NCBI GenBank assembly: GCA_030549175.1
Contig: JAUKUA010000005.1
Coordinates: forward strand, 2,604,001 to 2,668,000
Length of the DNA: 64,000 nt
Reading direction: 5' to 3'
DNA from: Lasiosphaeris hirsuta
Taxonomy: Eukaryota; Ascomycota; Sordariomycetes; Sordariales; Lasiosphaeriaceae
The notes under the pieces are model-generated. The model made no database searches. It was not told the origin of the DNA and was given only the letters and a program-made list of their open reading frames with translations. The first letter of the stretch is position 1. Each line of letters opens with the position of its first letter. Of this stretch, positions 24,161 through 35,836 are shown piece after piece. The translations under genes and the position numbers were made by a program.

Positions 24161-24281
24161 ACATACGACCATACCCTATGGGAAAACTCGGGATCCCGTC
24201 CGCTCTCACATGGATAAGCTAATGAGGGCCAGACTTAGTAGTTGGGTCGGTGACGGCCAGCGAATCCTTGGTGTTGTATGT
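24161..24281 (+). rRNA. 5S ribosomal RNA
   Basis: A 121-base sequence beginning ACATACGACCATACCC and ending GGTGTTGTATGT. The ends pair as helix I: ACATACGAC with GTTGTATGT, including one G-U pair. The loop A/helix II part with GGAAAACTCGGGATCCCGTC, the GTCCGCTCTC segment, and the internal control/loop E region TTAGTAGTTGGGTCGGTGAC with CAGCGAATCC are all intact. This matches the 5S rRNA of Neurospora and relatives from memory. It lies alone between protein genes, as is usual for the dispersed 5S genes of Pezizomycotina, and is transcribed by RNA polymerase III. It appears functional because all paired regions and the control region are kept. Confidence 0.96.
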
Positions 24282-24294
24282 CTATTTCTTACTC

Positions 24295-24300
24295 TTTTTT
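24295..24300 (+). terminator. Pol III terminator (T6) of 5S rRNA
   Basis: A run of six T starts 14 bases after the 5S 3' end, the standard RNA polymerase III stop signal. Confidence 0.75.
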
Positions 24301-24726
24301 GTATGTTTTTTCGCACTCAACTTCCCTGGCTGTTGTAAGTTTCATCGTTGTCTAGTCTCAACCTTATGTTGCAACACTTCGGACGACAAAGTCGCATGTA
24401 CATACACCAAAAGGCAGAGGTAAAGCATAGCAAATATATAAATAATCTGTCCTATACAAAACCTTGCTAGGCATTGTATGTTGGACATTGACAGTGCATG
24501 CGATAACGATCATGATTGATACCCAATAAGCCGCCTCCCTTTCCAGCCGTTGAGACTCAACAGTACACCCTCAGTCAGAAAGGTATCGGTACTGAATGCA
24601 CGCCCGTAACTTGTCACTGCATAGTGAAACATTCCATCAGGGCCCCAAATACGCCTTAGCGGTATATTTATCTAGTATGTACGGCCTCTCACAAACCCTA
24701 ACAACCCCCCCTCGGATCTGATATTC
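24301..24726. other. Interval between 5S rRNA and VPS16 3' end
   Basis: About 430 bp of AT-rich sequence, probably the VPS16 3' UTR. No gene is seen. Confidence 0.6.
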
Positions 24727-27529
24727 TCACCTCTTGAACACCAACTGCCCCAGACGCTCAATCTCCCTCCCCTCTGTAGTAGTCCTCCCTGCCATCTCCA
24801 GCAACCTCGCCCAAGACTCAGCGTCCTTGATCTTGACGGCCTCCTCAGCAGCCTTGACAGGCATTCCGCACTTCTCGTACATGGTGATGGTCTGTCCCGC
24901 CTCGAGTCCCGTACACTTGGGGATAAATGCCGCGGCTAGCTTGGGGTTGCCAGCCTGGAGCGTTTGGTTGAAGAAGGGCTATTGTGTTTGATAGAGTCAG
25001 CTTGGTGGACGGCGTGGATACTAAAGGGCGACAAACATACCTCCCAGCCAATGGGACTCTTGCGCGCACGAGAGGTCTCCTCGATTTCAACCCAGTCCCG
25101 CTTCGCGACGAGGGCCTGCAGACTAGCACTATCATGTTAGCCACCGTCCCAAGACCCTTAGAAACTAAGAGTGCTACTCACCGTATCCACCAAGCCACCT
25201 TCTCCGGCACTTTGAACTCGCTCTGTATCTTCTTTGCACCCTTATTATCGCCTATCCGGATCAGCTTGAACAGAGTTTGGTTGACCGACAGTCCCGCAAA
25301 GCCGCCCGCCTGGCCGCGGTCGAAAACCGCCTGCATCTTCAGCAGCGTGGCCGCTTCCTTCAGCGCGCTCAACTCAAACACGTTTTCCTTCGAGTTGTCG
25401 GCCAGCAGCTTCATCGCCAACTCTAGCTTGTCCCCTGCGGTTCGGCTCTCTGGCTGCCGCAGCGCCTCACGCACAAACACAGCCGCCCCATCTAGGCGGC
25501 GGTCGTCTTGGTAGTATAGGTCTTTTAGTAACGCCGTGTCTTCGTGCCCATCGCCATCACCTTCGCGAGCGGATGCCTCGACTAGAGCCGTGGCAATGGG
25601 CCGGCTATTGATGACGCGGAAGAAGCCAGCCGGGGGTAGCTTGCGCTTCAGTTGGTGCAATACGAAATGCACCAGATCCGTGTCGCCACTCTCGATGGCC
25701 TTATTGAGGGCGAGCCCATCCTCTTCCATGCTCAGAAGTAGGGGAACCTGACGGCCGGCACGCGGCTCGTGGTTCAAAAGCTCAGTAGCGAGCCTCCCTC
25801 GTCCTTCGTCATAAGCGGCCCGTGCAATGGCCTCGAAGGAGATACCGGGCTTGCCCGACAACTTCTCGACGACTTTGCGGCAGATGGCATCGTCGTCCTC
25901 AGAGCCCAGTCGGACCTTGGTGGAGGCCCAGTGGACGTATATCTTGTCCGTGGGCAGACGTAGGTAGCCGGCAACTCGGAGAGCCAGAAGGTACTCATGG
26001 CGATTGAGCAAGCGGGCGATAAGACCTGATGGCGAGAGGCGCTGGTATTGTTCATACGACAAGGGTAAACCTATCTCGAAGAAGCGGACGGCGTTCAGAA
26101 CACGCAGCGTCTCACACATATCCACAAAGTCATCGCTGTTGTAGATATCAAGGACTGATTTGCCAAAGGAGGCAGCCTTGAGAAGCTGTTTCTGCCAGTG
26201 GATGTTAAACTCCTGCCCGGCGGCATTTACGCAAGTGTCTACGGCCTCTACAAGGTGAGGTCGGATTAGTTGGATATTGTCGTCGGCTTTCGGCGACTGC
26301 ATCTCAAGCTGCTCAACCGCATCCAGGAGGATTGACGCAGGAGAATCAGTGCCAAGTCGGAAGACATCTTCAATGACATCTGGGACCTTCTGGAGAAAGT
26401 CGCAGGTGTCATTTGCTATGACTCTGACACCATCATAATCTATGCTGCCATTAGGAAGAATATTAAAGACTGGCTTGGGAGGAGCCACACTCACCGGGTA
26501 CCAGATGGACCCGACTGCCGTTGTAGTAGAACCGCGCCAGGGCCCCACGGGGTCCGACAAGGTCAACCTCGTCCTCCCAAGCGATGACAATAGCATCGTT
26601 GCCGCACCACTCAAAATACTTTGGCGGTATCCTAGACTTGGAGTCATGCTCGCTCAGGCGTTCCTCGAAATCGCTGGTAATAACATGGGCCTTCCCTGTG
26701 GCGGTGTACAGGGCAGCGAATCTACCATTAGGTGATACGCTAATATGGGTGAACGGGCCGATGTCTAGAAAACGGTCCACGCACTCTCTGGCATCAGACA
26801 CATATACGGTTTGATCGATGCTGAGGAGGACTTCGACTGTGCGTGAGAGGGTATAAGCAGGGGGGATGAGATTCCAGCAGTGCACATCGCCCTCGGGAGG
26901 TGGGGCTAGGAGCTTGGGGCGCGGCTCGTCGTAGGACGAGACTGAGACAAGAGCGTTGTTGGACAAAAGGACGACCATTCCATGATCGTAGAACCTTGAT
27001 GGTACCTAGTCAGCACACACAGTCCATCGGCTGACCCAGAGTGTGTGGCATCGAAGACATACTTGCAAGACTTGACACCAACGTCTTCGGCGCCATTGCC
27101 GAGGGAGAACTGGGTGAAATCGCCCTGGAGATCATAGTAACACCTCACGGTGCCGTCGGCTGTGACAACCAGCAGCTTCTCATCCTCGGACCAGCCCAGC
27201 CCCTTGACAGAGCCCTTATCCCAGGGAATGCTCCGGATGAGCTTTCCAGCGCAGCTGTAGATGTCGATGCTGGGCTTTGAGGTCTTTGCTGGATGGAAGG
27301 CAACAAGCTTGTCCTCGTCGCGGTACAGGGCTGGAGGCGCGTAAGAAGGGGGCCTGAGAAGACCGCATCATGAGGCAGACTTACCAATAGCTCCGCCATA
27401 CGGTGCCCCGGCAACAATGTAATTGTCAAGATCCAGGTCCTGGTCAAAAACCTCGGTATACAGCTGGGTCTTGCGGTAGAACCGCTCACCTACTTGCTCC
27501 CATCCTGCAGTGGGATGAGCGACCTCCAT
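24727..27529 (-). CDS. vps16: Vacuolar protein sorting protein VPS16 (HOPS/CORVET core)
   Basis: Six exons: 27529-27385, 27330-27063, 26994-26495, 26439-25182, 25122-25041 and 24978-24727, giving 834 residues, the normal Vps16 length. All five introns (54-68 bp) are GT...AG. Exon 4 was joined at 26439 because this alone avoids a stop and gives the continuous VHLVPDYDGVRVIAND. The N-terminal half is the Vps16 beta-propeller (GWEQVGERFYRK; CKFYDHGMVVLLS; TCDFLQKVPDVIEDVF). The C-terminal half is the alpha-solenoid (ASFGKSVLDIYNSDDFVDMC; LRVLNAVRFFEIGLPL; KKIQSEFKVPEKVAWWIRL; KSPIGWEPFF). Vps16 is a core subunit of the HOPS and CORVET tethers and works with the SM protein Vps33 in vacuole, endosome and autophagosome fusion. 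It is divergent from atg16. Confidence 0.97.
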
Positions 27530-27917
27530 TGTTGGTCATCTCCCCATGCTGTTGACGTTTGGTGTTAGGGTTAGGTTAGATGATTAGCTGCTCGCCTTGG
27601 AACGGGAGGCTGCCAGCCACTGCCAGTGACGGGTCCACACAGTGCACCTAGGCTACGACAATCAGCATCAGCACAGACCAAGAGCTATGGCTGCCCCTGT
27701 CGTCAAGGTCATCGCGGGGCAGTACGGAGTAATCCGACCCAAGCCGACCGAGGAATGCGCCCGAGCTCAATTTGCAACATTCCTTCATCAACCTGATGTG
27801 TGATTCTTTGGTTGTAGCTACTGCTGCAAACAGCCGCAACCCGCCCTACCCTCCTTTCTTTAGTTCGCTCTTTTACAGCATAAACTGCCAGCTTCAGGAT
27901 CCAGGAGAACCCAAAAC
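27530..27917. promoter_or_regulatory. Shared divergent promoter region, vps16 (-) / atg16 (+)
   Basis: Only 388 bp separate the two start codons, so both promoters and 5' UTRs must fit here. It includes a 38-codon frame with an ATG at 27687 on the atg16 side. Transcription start sites cannot be seen. Confidence 0.65.
27687..27803 (+). other. Possible upstream ORF in the atg16 leader (38 codons)
   Basis: ATG at 27687 (context GCTATGGC) opens 38 codons ending in TGA at 27801-27803, about 114 bp before the atg16 ATG. No protein family is recognised. It matters only if atg16 transcription begins upstream of it. Confidence 0.3.
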
Positions 27918-28628
27918 ATGCCTGGCTGGCGTGAGGAGTTCCTCGTAGGCATCAGGGAGGCCGAACAGCAAAGTCCCGTCAACCGCGAGCTTGTAGATGC
28001 CTGTTAGTGGCCCCACCATTTGCCCACCGAAACATGCGTGCTCTGAAAGAAATGCCCGACTAACTAGCTCACCACAGGCTCCCAGCTTGCCGACCGTGTC
28101 TCTGCCCTTGAAGCTGAGAAGGCTGCCCTCCAACGCCAAAAGACAGCAACTCCGCCCCCAAAGCTGGGCATCAATAGAAACAAGATAGCATCGGCCCCTT
28201 CCCCCGATGCAGACCCCAACGACACGCCACTCGTCGCGCGTCTGCGTTTTGAGCTCGCCGAGGCCCTCCGAGCCCGTGGTCAGTTCCAGAGTCGACTGCA
28301 AACAGCTGAGGAGGAGCTGGGCCGCCTACGAACCAAGACAACGGCCGACTCACGGGCCATTCGCGAGCTGACATCCGAGCGCCGGGTACTGGTGAGAAAG
28401 CTCATGGACCGAGAGGAGGAGCTACGGGTAAAAAACAAGCTGGTGGCCGACGTCCAGGACGAGCTGGCTATCCTTAACATGCAGCTTGACATGGTTGAGA
28501 AGCGGCGTGCCGAGAAAGAGGCCGAAAACAAGCAGCTTGTTGAGCGTTTTATGGCCCGTGTTGGCCAGGAGGCCGATGCCATGAACTTGGCGAACGAACC
28601 TCTATTTACAAAAAAGCGGTCAAAGTAA
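27918..28628 (+). CDS. atg16: Autophagy protein ATG16
   Basis: Two exons, 27918-28002 and 28078-28628, with a 75-bp intron (GTTAGT donor, CTAAC branch, CACAG acceptor); 211 residues. The N-terminus MPGWREEFLVGIREAEQ with NRELVDACSQLADR is the Atg5-binding helix typical of fungal Atg16. The remainder is a long coiled coil (EKAALQRQK; LRFELAEALRARGQFQ; DVQDELAILNMQLDMVE; KRRAEKEAENKQLVERFMAR). There is no WD40 domain, as in yeast and other fungi. Known role: dimeric Atg16 joins Atg12-Atg5 to form the E3-like complex that directs Atg8 lipidation at the phagophore membrane. It shares a 388-bp promoter region with vps16 and ends 384 bp from the convergent DOT1 stop. Confidence 0.95.
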
Positions 28629-29012
28629 ATAGCTACGTTCGGTCGGGGTCTTGAAATGTTGTGAGTGACGCAGAGCGAAACTCTGGGTTGTGTAGCTCCC
28701 GAGTCAAGCTCGAGAGCCGGTGGCCTGCATTGACCTGCTTTGGCCTGCACCCATGAAAATAGAACGACGACCAACACTGGTGCACAAAAAGGTATTCAAA
28801 ATTTCCAAAGCCCAGAGGTGTTACAAATGGTATGTACATCGAAACGCTGACGCTCTTCTTGAGCTCCCCCTCTCCCTATCTCTCTCGACATGGTATTGGG
28901 AACATGTAAATCACAACAACATTCACTTGCGCGTCTGCAACCAGCGCTGTCCAATAAATCACTACCCCAAGCTGCCCAATCCCCCTGGTCCAGTAATTCA
29001 AAATTCAGATCG
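28629..29012. other. Convergent 3' region atg16 / dot1
   Basis: 384 bp of 3' flanking sequence. Nothing else is recognisable. Confidence 0.6.
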
Positions 29013-30588
29013 CTAACTGTCGGACTCAACAGGCTGCCCTTTCCTTGTCGAAATACAATAAGTTCCAGACGCGCTCGTCCAGCTGACATACTCCTCGGGA
29101 TATGTCAGGTGCTCGACGTCAAGAATCGAGGTAGCGACATCGTTTTCTGCGAGTTTGTTGTCGTGGACGAACGTCTTGAGGGAGATGATCTTGCACCCTG
29201 GTCTCAAATCCAAGAACATATTGACCAGGTTATCGTTTAGTTGCGATGTAAAAGCCTGGTTATTCACCAAAACAACGTCGGCACGCTTGAGTGCTGTGAG
29301 GATCTTGTCGTTCTTACGGAAGTCCCCCCGCTCAAGATGCACCTTGCCAGAGGCAATGCCCCAGAGGCGACAACGAGCCGAAAATTCCTTTTGTTGCGCC
29401 TCGGCAAGATTGCACGCGTTCTCCATCATCTCGCAGCCCCAGCTTTCACAGCCAGTTTCGAGTGCGGCTTGCAGGACGACATTCCCGACACCTGAGCCGA
29501 GATCCACGAAAACCTTGTCTGAGGTCAAGTTGGTTCTCTCGAGCATGTCCGAAATGAAAGGATGGAGCAGCTCGCCATAGACATTGTCGGTGCCGTTCTC
29601 ATACTTGGCAAGCAGCTCAACGTTGGGTGCGACTGTTCTGTCGTACACTTGGTCTAAAATGAAAGCGACGAGCTCCCTGGGGATGCCGTGCATAGCATCC
29701 AGGTTCTTGGCAATCACGCTTTTTTTCTGCAGGGCGAAAAGCCGCTCGTTGTATTCTTTGAGCGCCGCTTTGAACCCTGCGCCATCATTTGTATTCTTGC
29801 TTTTCTCGAGTTTACGGTAGATTCCTGTGTTTTGTTCGAGAAAGACTTGCGCCTCATCATCCGTTAAGTAGGTCGATGCAACGTAATTGACAACTTTCAT
29901 GATGTCTTTAAGTGCTTCGATCTTGTCTTTGCCCCAAACAAGTTCATAACTAGAGTCGCAGGCAAATGTCAGCTTGATCCCTCACACATATCCACACAAC
30001 CTCCCCCGTTTAAACGTACCGTTCTGGATGCCTTGACCCGGGATACTGTAACCTAACCCAGACCTCGTTTTGCGCCAGCCCAAGCACAGGCTGGCACTTG
30101 TCATTTACCGACGCGACGTCGGAGGCGTGGATGATGGGTAGTCGCTTCGAGACAACGGCCTCGAGATCCTCGCCGGCCCACAGCCGAGGGTGTCGCAGTG
30201 CCCGGTTCGGGTCGGCTAGCCGCCGCTCCTGATGCGCCCGCTTCTGCCGCTTTCGCGCATCGAGATTGCCCTCCCAGTCCTCATCGCCGTCTGACTCGTC
30301 ATCCGAGTCGGAGAAGCTCGGGCTGTTGTTATGATTATTGGCGGGCGACGCTCCGGCACGTCGCTTGCGCGCCCGGATGCCGCTTGCGGCGCGAAGGCTG
30401 TCGTTGGCGCTACCGCCAAGGGAGACCGAGGAGGGGTGCGGCGATGCGCGTGGGGTTGCGCGGGCGCTGATGGGCTTTTTCGCGCTGGGGGTCTGGGTAG
30501 GCATCATTTTGGGTGACTCGACTGCCTGCCGGACGGTGCGGATCTCGGTCTTGACCTTGAACTTGGATTTTTGATTGAATATGCTCAT
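29013..30588 (-). CDS. dot1: Histone H3-K79 methyltransferase DOT1
   Basis: Two exons, 30588-30020 and 29949-29013, with a 70-bp intron; 501 residues. The N-terminal ~150 residues are basic and disordered with an acidic patch ([12 protein letters not shown]), as in other fungal Dot1 proteins; such tails contact nucleosomal DNA and the H4 tail. The catalytic DOT1 fold has the D1-loop motif VYGELLHPF near residue 313, the SAM-binding motif [13 protein letters not shown] at about 337-349, an acidic CEMME loop, GDFRKND, and the active-site VLVNNQAF near 416-423. All key residues are present, so it should be active. Known role: mono- to trimethylation of H3K79 in chromatin, affecting silencing and DNA-damage checkpoints. 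The start is the first in-frame ATG. Confidence 0.97.
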
Positions 30589-31571
30589 CTTGGATAGAAG
30601 CCGCCCGGAGGCGACAGAAGGATCGGGTAAGGTGAGGTTATCAGGGTTCCGTAGGTAGGTGGTGTGAGGGAGGACGCGTAGGCGGCGCGACTTGTCCTAC
30701 CAGAACATGGAGATGAGGCTGTCGTGAGATTGCAGATTGGTAGGATGCGGAATTACAGGCTGCATAAGCTAGGATATTCAATGAGAATGTACCTTGATCT
30801 TAGGAAGCCGTTCGATACGAGGCGGACGACAATGGTGGTAGTCAAGGGCAAGGCTGTTGGCGGCGACGAGGGAAGGTGGTGAGATGCGGCGGTCTGTGAC
30901 CGTTTTCCACTCCCCCGCTGAAAATGAGGCGATTTGACAGCGTCGCGCCCCTGATCCCTACCCCTGGAGGCAGCCGCGCTCGCTTAGGCACGATGCAGTG
31001 TGGGTCTTTGAGGGCCCCACCCGAGGTCATGTGATTCGTCCATTGTCCTTTGTTCCAAGTCACTTGTGGGTGAAAAAGATGCACCACCAATTATTATGGT
31101 AATTGTGTGGTATAATGTGTCAGGGTCCACATCTGCCTGCCAACATCTATAGTACTAGAAGATTTTGTCTTCTAGCTCTGCATATTCGAGTCTTCCGCAT
31201 GGTGCGTATGCCACTAAGAATTTTAAAAGTCGTAGTAAGCAAACATCCCATCAACTGGCATTTTACCCCGCACGAGGAGGATTGAAAGCCAGAATGGCAG
31301 GTTATAATTGAGGAAGAGTGAGAATGAGCATATATATATTTCTCGATTTTAGCATCAAAGCAACAAACTAATCGAGTAACCTTTTTGGGGGGTTTGATGG
31401 CGACTCATCCTCGCAAACCAGGCACTGCCCGTAGCACAATCACATATCCCACCCAAAACATGTGAGTGGCACATGACTCCCAAGGGTCGCCTCATGGGTT
31501 GTCCAATGCATTCTTCACACCAATAGCTCTGACAGGCGCATATATGACAGTTGACTCGCAGCTGAAGGAGG

Positions 31572-31610
31572 CTGGTCAAGCTGGTCAAGCTGGTCAAGCT
31601 GGTCAAGCTG
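31572..31610. repeat. CTGGTCAAG 9-bp tandem repeat, 4 copies plus part of a fifth
   Basis: Exact tandem copies in intergenic DNA. No gene or promoter assignment is possible. Confidence 0.85.
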
Positions 31611-32810
31611 AATGAATCTGTCTTTTGCCCTGTTTTCAGACCATAACTCAACGACAACGCCAAGGGCAAACAACAGCCTCCCCGCGGCGGATCTCGGTTC
31701 CTGACTGGCGGGTTAGATCTTGGTCTCGGCATTCCCTACAGGGAGGGCACAGGGAGGTTATGCTCCGTTACACCATCCGGCCACCCAGCCGTTCTCGAGT
31801 TTGGTGCTGCCATCTTAAAACGGTTGTGGTTACACAATCCACGCTCAATTAAAAAAAAAAAAAAAAGCCTATTGCTCCCCCAAATGAGGTAGGATTGTTT
31901 GTTCCACCTGTAACCGCTCTGCAGCCTGCTGGCGTGACCAGATGAAGCAGTGGCTGGCTCCAGGGTCAAGTGAAGAGACGCGGATTGGCGCAAAATCCGG
32001 GGGAGCTCCAACTAGCATAGGACCCACAATGCGCAGGTCCCACTTTACTTGACGTCATAGATTATCACTTCAGCTCGAATCTTTTCGTTTGCAATGCATC
32101 GATTGATTGTCGTCTTCTTTGTGCTCGAGGGACGTATCAGCCAATTCACAGGTACTACGTCAAGACAAATATTCTGGTACTTTCTGCCTGCACAGAAAGC
32201 TGCTAATACGTAAGGCCATGCATTCCTCTGACATTAGCAAGCATCCGCTCACCCGCTGTGAGGATGAGAGTCGGGTTGAAGTTGCCTAATCGGCAAGGTA
32301 CTAGCAGTAGAAGTCGGGCCTGTTCTTTTTCCTAGGGAAGGGGGTTTGGGCACCAAGCTCGCGAAGGGCGAGGAAGGAACGCGCCAAAACGCGCCAGGCG
32401 TGCCCGACTCAGGAGATGCATGCGTGCGGGACTTCGCTTCACTGTGTGCCATGGCATGATGGCTTTGTCTCGCGCAACACCATTCCGTCTCGAGATGGAT
32501 GTGACGCATGCATTGAGCAAGGTAGGTAATGACGGGTGGCAGCGGCAGCGGGAGCTCTGGCTCGCCCGTTTCTGGGAGATGATCAAATGGATAGCGGCTA
32601 TGCCGCTAGCTGTCAAGAGCTGGCAGGCTTTCCCCCCAGTCGTCCCCTAAAACAGCAGCGGGTTCCCGCCCAGAAAGAATTCAAGGAAGTCGTATGCCGT
32701 TCGTCTCTTTCCCTATGACGCATTCCATAATTGCATAGCGACCCCCCGGACGGCCTCCCTCTCCCACGTCACTCGCCTTCCCGCCAACACAAGTCAGATT
32801 TCCAGCCCGG

Positions 32811-32818
32811 CTATAAAC
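32811..32818 (+). promoter_or_regulatory. TATA-like element upstream of HAM1 gene
   Basis: CTATAAAC about 210 bp upstream of the ATG at 33024, in front of a pyrimidine-rich leader. The function is inferred from position only. Confidence 0.4.
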
Positions 32819-33023
32819 AACCTTCCACCGTCTGGTCTAGGGCTGCCGCTATCCATCCCTTACATACCCTCCTCGCTCTCAGGCCCTGCCCTGTTGCTTT
32901 TCACAATCTACTTTCCAGCATCTCTACTGTGCCAGACTCCCAAAGCTGTTCATCTCGTGATTCCCCCTCCCTAGTGATACCCAATCTTCCACCACCAGTC
33001 CGCCAGGACCACAAATACCCAAC

Positions 33024-35836
33024 ATGGCTTCAAATGGATCCGCGAGTGTCAACAAGCCCACCGACGTCAAGGTCAAGGAGGCAGATGTGAACCGCAAACT
33101 CCAGGTCTACGGCATCATCAACGCCTTCCAAAATGGCAAGGTGCCTTCGGTATGCACGATGTCTTGACGCCCTGACTTATGCCCCGAAGCTAACACTCAC
33201 GCAGAATGACCAAATCGATGTTGCTCTGAACAGCTTTCTCGAGTCTAAGGCACTCTCGAGCCCATCTAAGAAACTTTCTGCTGAGGGACAGTCCCTTGTC
33301 GCCGACGTCAAGGAGGTGGTAAAGCAGGCGAAGTACCTGCTGTTGTCCAAGAATGATGGCAATCTGCTCCAGGACTTCGTCTGGCAGACCCAGCAGTTCG
33401 ACCCCAAGACTGTCAATGTGCCTGGTGCTCCCATCGACAAGGAGAGTGCACAGCAACATGGTAACCAGGCCCTTGAGGGCTTGAGGACCCTGGGAACCTT
33501 GATCATCACCAATGGCCAGTTCCGGAAGCTACGTACGTACCCCTATTTCGCCAACGGCCATGGCTGTCATTTCACTAACCCTGAATAGTCAAAGATGCCA
33601 CGATCCTGCTCCGCGATATGGCTGGCGATGCCGCGACCAACGCGGCCACTCGTGTCAAGCCCTCAAATGAGGATCTTGCGCAGATGGACAGGCCTGCTGA
33701 GGACAACACTTGGCATGACGCCCCTAACGTATCGAAAGATGCAATGAAGAGCAAATTCCACGGAATCTACAAGGGCGACCCCAAGGAAGATGCGAAGGCC
33801 GCTGCTACCGAGGCCACCTCGAAAGCCCATCCCAACGGCTCATCCGATCCCAGAGATCTAGCCAACGTGGCAGCGCATGAGCGCCACACCGGGACGTCCT
33901 CCGGACTTGATGCTCAAGGCGGTGCATATGCTGCCGCGAATACCCTCCAGAACAAGTTGGATGCCAATATTGATCAGGAGACCAAGGACAAGGCCAAGTC
34001 TAAGAAGGAAGAGTATCGTGCTCGCACCAAGGAATACTTCTCAAAGAAGATGCCCCAGGAGCGCCGCGAGCAGACTGTGTGGCGTCTCAAGGTAAGCTAA
34101 TCTACTTCGTCTACTGCCATGACTCTTTTCTAACACCTGTGTAGAAAATGGTCATTGAATGCCAGCAACACCCAGACTATCAGCGTGCGATTCAGACGCT
34201 ACTGGACCTTGCTGAGGAATACGGCAATCACGCGAATCGATTGGCAAAGGGTGGCTCCGGTACTGTCAGAGACGCCCGGTCTGGTCTGGCACAGGCTGAA
34301 GGTGACCTTAAGGTATGTCTCCCGTCTTTGTCCTTTTCTAGCAGCATAGAGTACTGACGTTTGCAGACTTTGATCGAGAGATTCGCGAATGGCACATCCA
34401 CTGACGATCTATGGGCATCCATCAACACTATTTATGAGGATGCAGACAAGGATCCGGAGTTGAGAAATTGGTTCAGCTCTTTGAATCAATACATCCGGAG
34501 ATGCCTGCAGGAGCAAGGTTACATCTTGGATGAGTCCTCAAACGAGTCATGGAACCACCTCTACGACCGAGGCAACTATCTCTTGCGCACCAAATATCGC
34601 AACCACACGGACCGCATCGTGGATGAGATCAAGTTCCTGGCCGAAGAGTTCGATCATGACCCTCAAAACCAGGCGTTCGCCGCCTCGTTGAACAAGCTGT
34701 TCACCGATCTTGGCAACGATGAGAACGGAAAGGCTGTTTTCAAGCCCCACCTTCTCAAAGACCTGACCGAGGTCATTATCCCGGCTATCTTTGAGAATGT
34801 GGCCTACATTCCTGTTCCACGGATTGAATACTCAGACCCCCAGTTTGACGCCGTCATTGAGAACCTCGTTCTTGAGAGCGACAACTTCATGCCCAACGTG
34901 CTCGAGATTGCTAGCGAGAACTACATGCGCTTTGGACGCAAGAAAGTTGCAAACAAGAGCAAGCACTCAATCGATGTCAAGGTGGCAGGCATCCAGATGG
35001 ACCTTCGCGATGTCAGCTACTACATCAAGCGCAAACAGGGCTTCCCTTCGCTCAGCGACACAGGTGTAGCCAACATCCTTTTGGCCGGGGATGGCTTTAC
35101 GTTCCGTCTCAAAATGGCGTCTGCCGATGAAAAGGACTCGCAGAACTTCTTCAAGATTGACAAGGTTGATGTCGATGTCAAGCATTTGCACATCAAACTT
35201 GCCAAGTCCAACCATAAGTTGTTGTTCAATCTCTTCAAGCCAATCATGCTGAAGGTCCTCCGCCCAGGCCTGCAGAAGGCTCTGGAGAAGGCGATCCGCG
35301 ACCAGGTCAACAAGCTGGACAGCCTTTTGTACCAAGTCAAGCTTGAAGCTGACCGGGCTGTCGATGAGGCCCGCGAAGACCCCGAAAACATCCCCAACAT
35401 TTACAGCCGATATGTGACAGCTGCGCAGAAGCAGATGCTGCTAGGCAAGCAGAAGGCTGAGGATGCGGTAGCGGATAAGAAGGTCAACTATGCCGTCACT
35501 AAGGAGGACAGCATTTTCCCCCACATCCACCTTCCTGGTGGTATCAGCTCCAAGGCGACGGAATACAAAGAGCTAGCCAGGAAAGGCGATAAGTGGGAGA
35601 GTCCCGTCTTCTCGATTGGCACTGCCTCCAAGAGCCGAGATATTCCCCACACACCGCACATTACACGCAAGGCGCATACCACTCATGGTCATGGCACCAA
35701 CGGACATACCGCTACGGGTAACGGCCATGTGGCTAATGGCCACGCGGGTCTCAACGGCGGGTATGCATTGAACGGCGGATTGAACACCAAGGCGAACCCG
35801 CATGTCATCACTCCGGCGGGAGCGATCACATCTTAG
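33024..35836 (+). CDS. HAM1-like (DUF4449) protein, putative lipid-binding fold
   Basis: Five exons: 33024-33149, 33205-33532, 33589-34091, 34145-34312 and 34367-35836, giving 864 residues; the four introns are 53-56 bp. I recognise it as a fungal HAM1_N/HAM1_C (DUF4449) protein from its length and pieces such as DVKEVVKQAKYLLLSKNDGNLLQDFVWQT, AAHERHTGTSSGL (linker), PVPRIEYSDPQFDAVIENLVLESDNFMPNV and VKVAGIQMDLRDVSYYIKRKQGF. The C-terminal half alternates amphipathic strands, compatible with the BPI/lipocalin-like lipid-binding fold proposed for this family. The middle is charged and helical. The tail is a Gly/Asn/His repeat (GHG..NGH..GNGH). No signal peptide is seen. The precise cellular role is not known to me. 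Confidence 0.88.

Larger units (their letters stand above)
30589..33023. other. Gene-free interval between DOT1 (-) and HAM1 (+) starts
   Basis: About 2.4 kb with divergent genes at each side. It contains a 9-bp tandem repeat (31572-31610) and an A16 run near 31850. A TATA-like CTATAAAC lies at 32811, about 210 bp before the HAM1 ATG. The last 300 bases are pyrimidine-rich leader. No protein or RNA gene could be supported. Confidence 0.6.

Noticed and set aside
26440..26494. Alternative 25-base intron in VPS16 ending at the CCAG near 26470
   Set aside because: Too short for a fungal intron. The 55-base version ending in CATAG has a CTAAT branch and gives a continuous Vps16 sequence.
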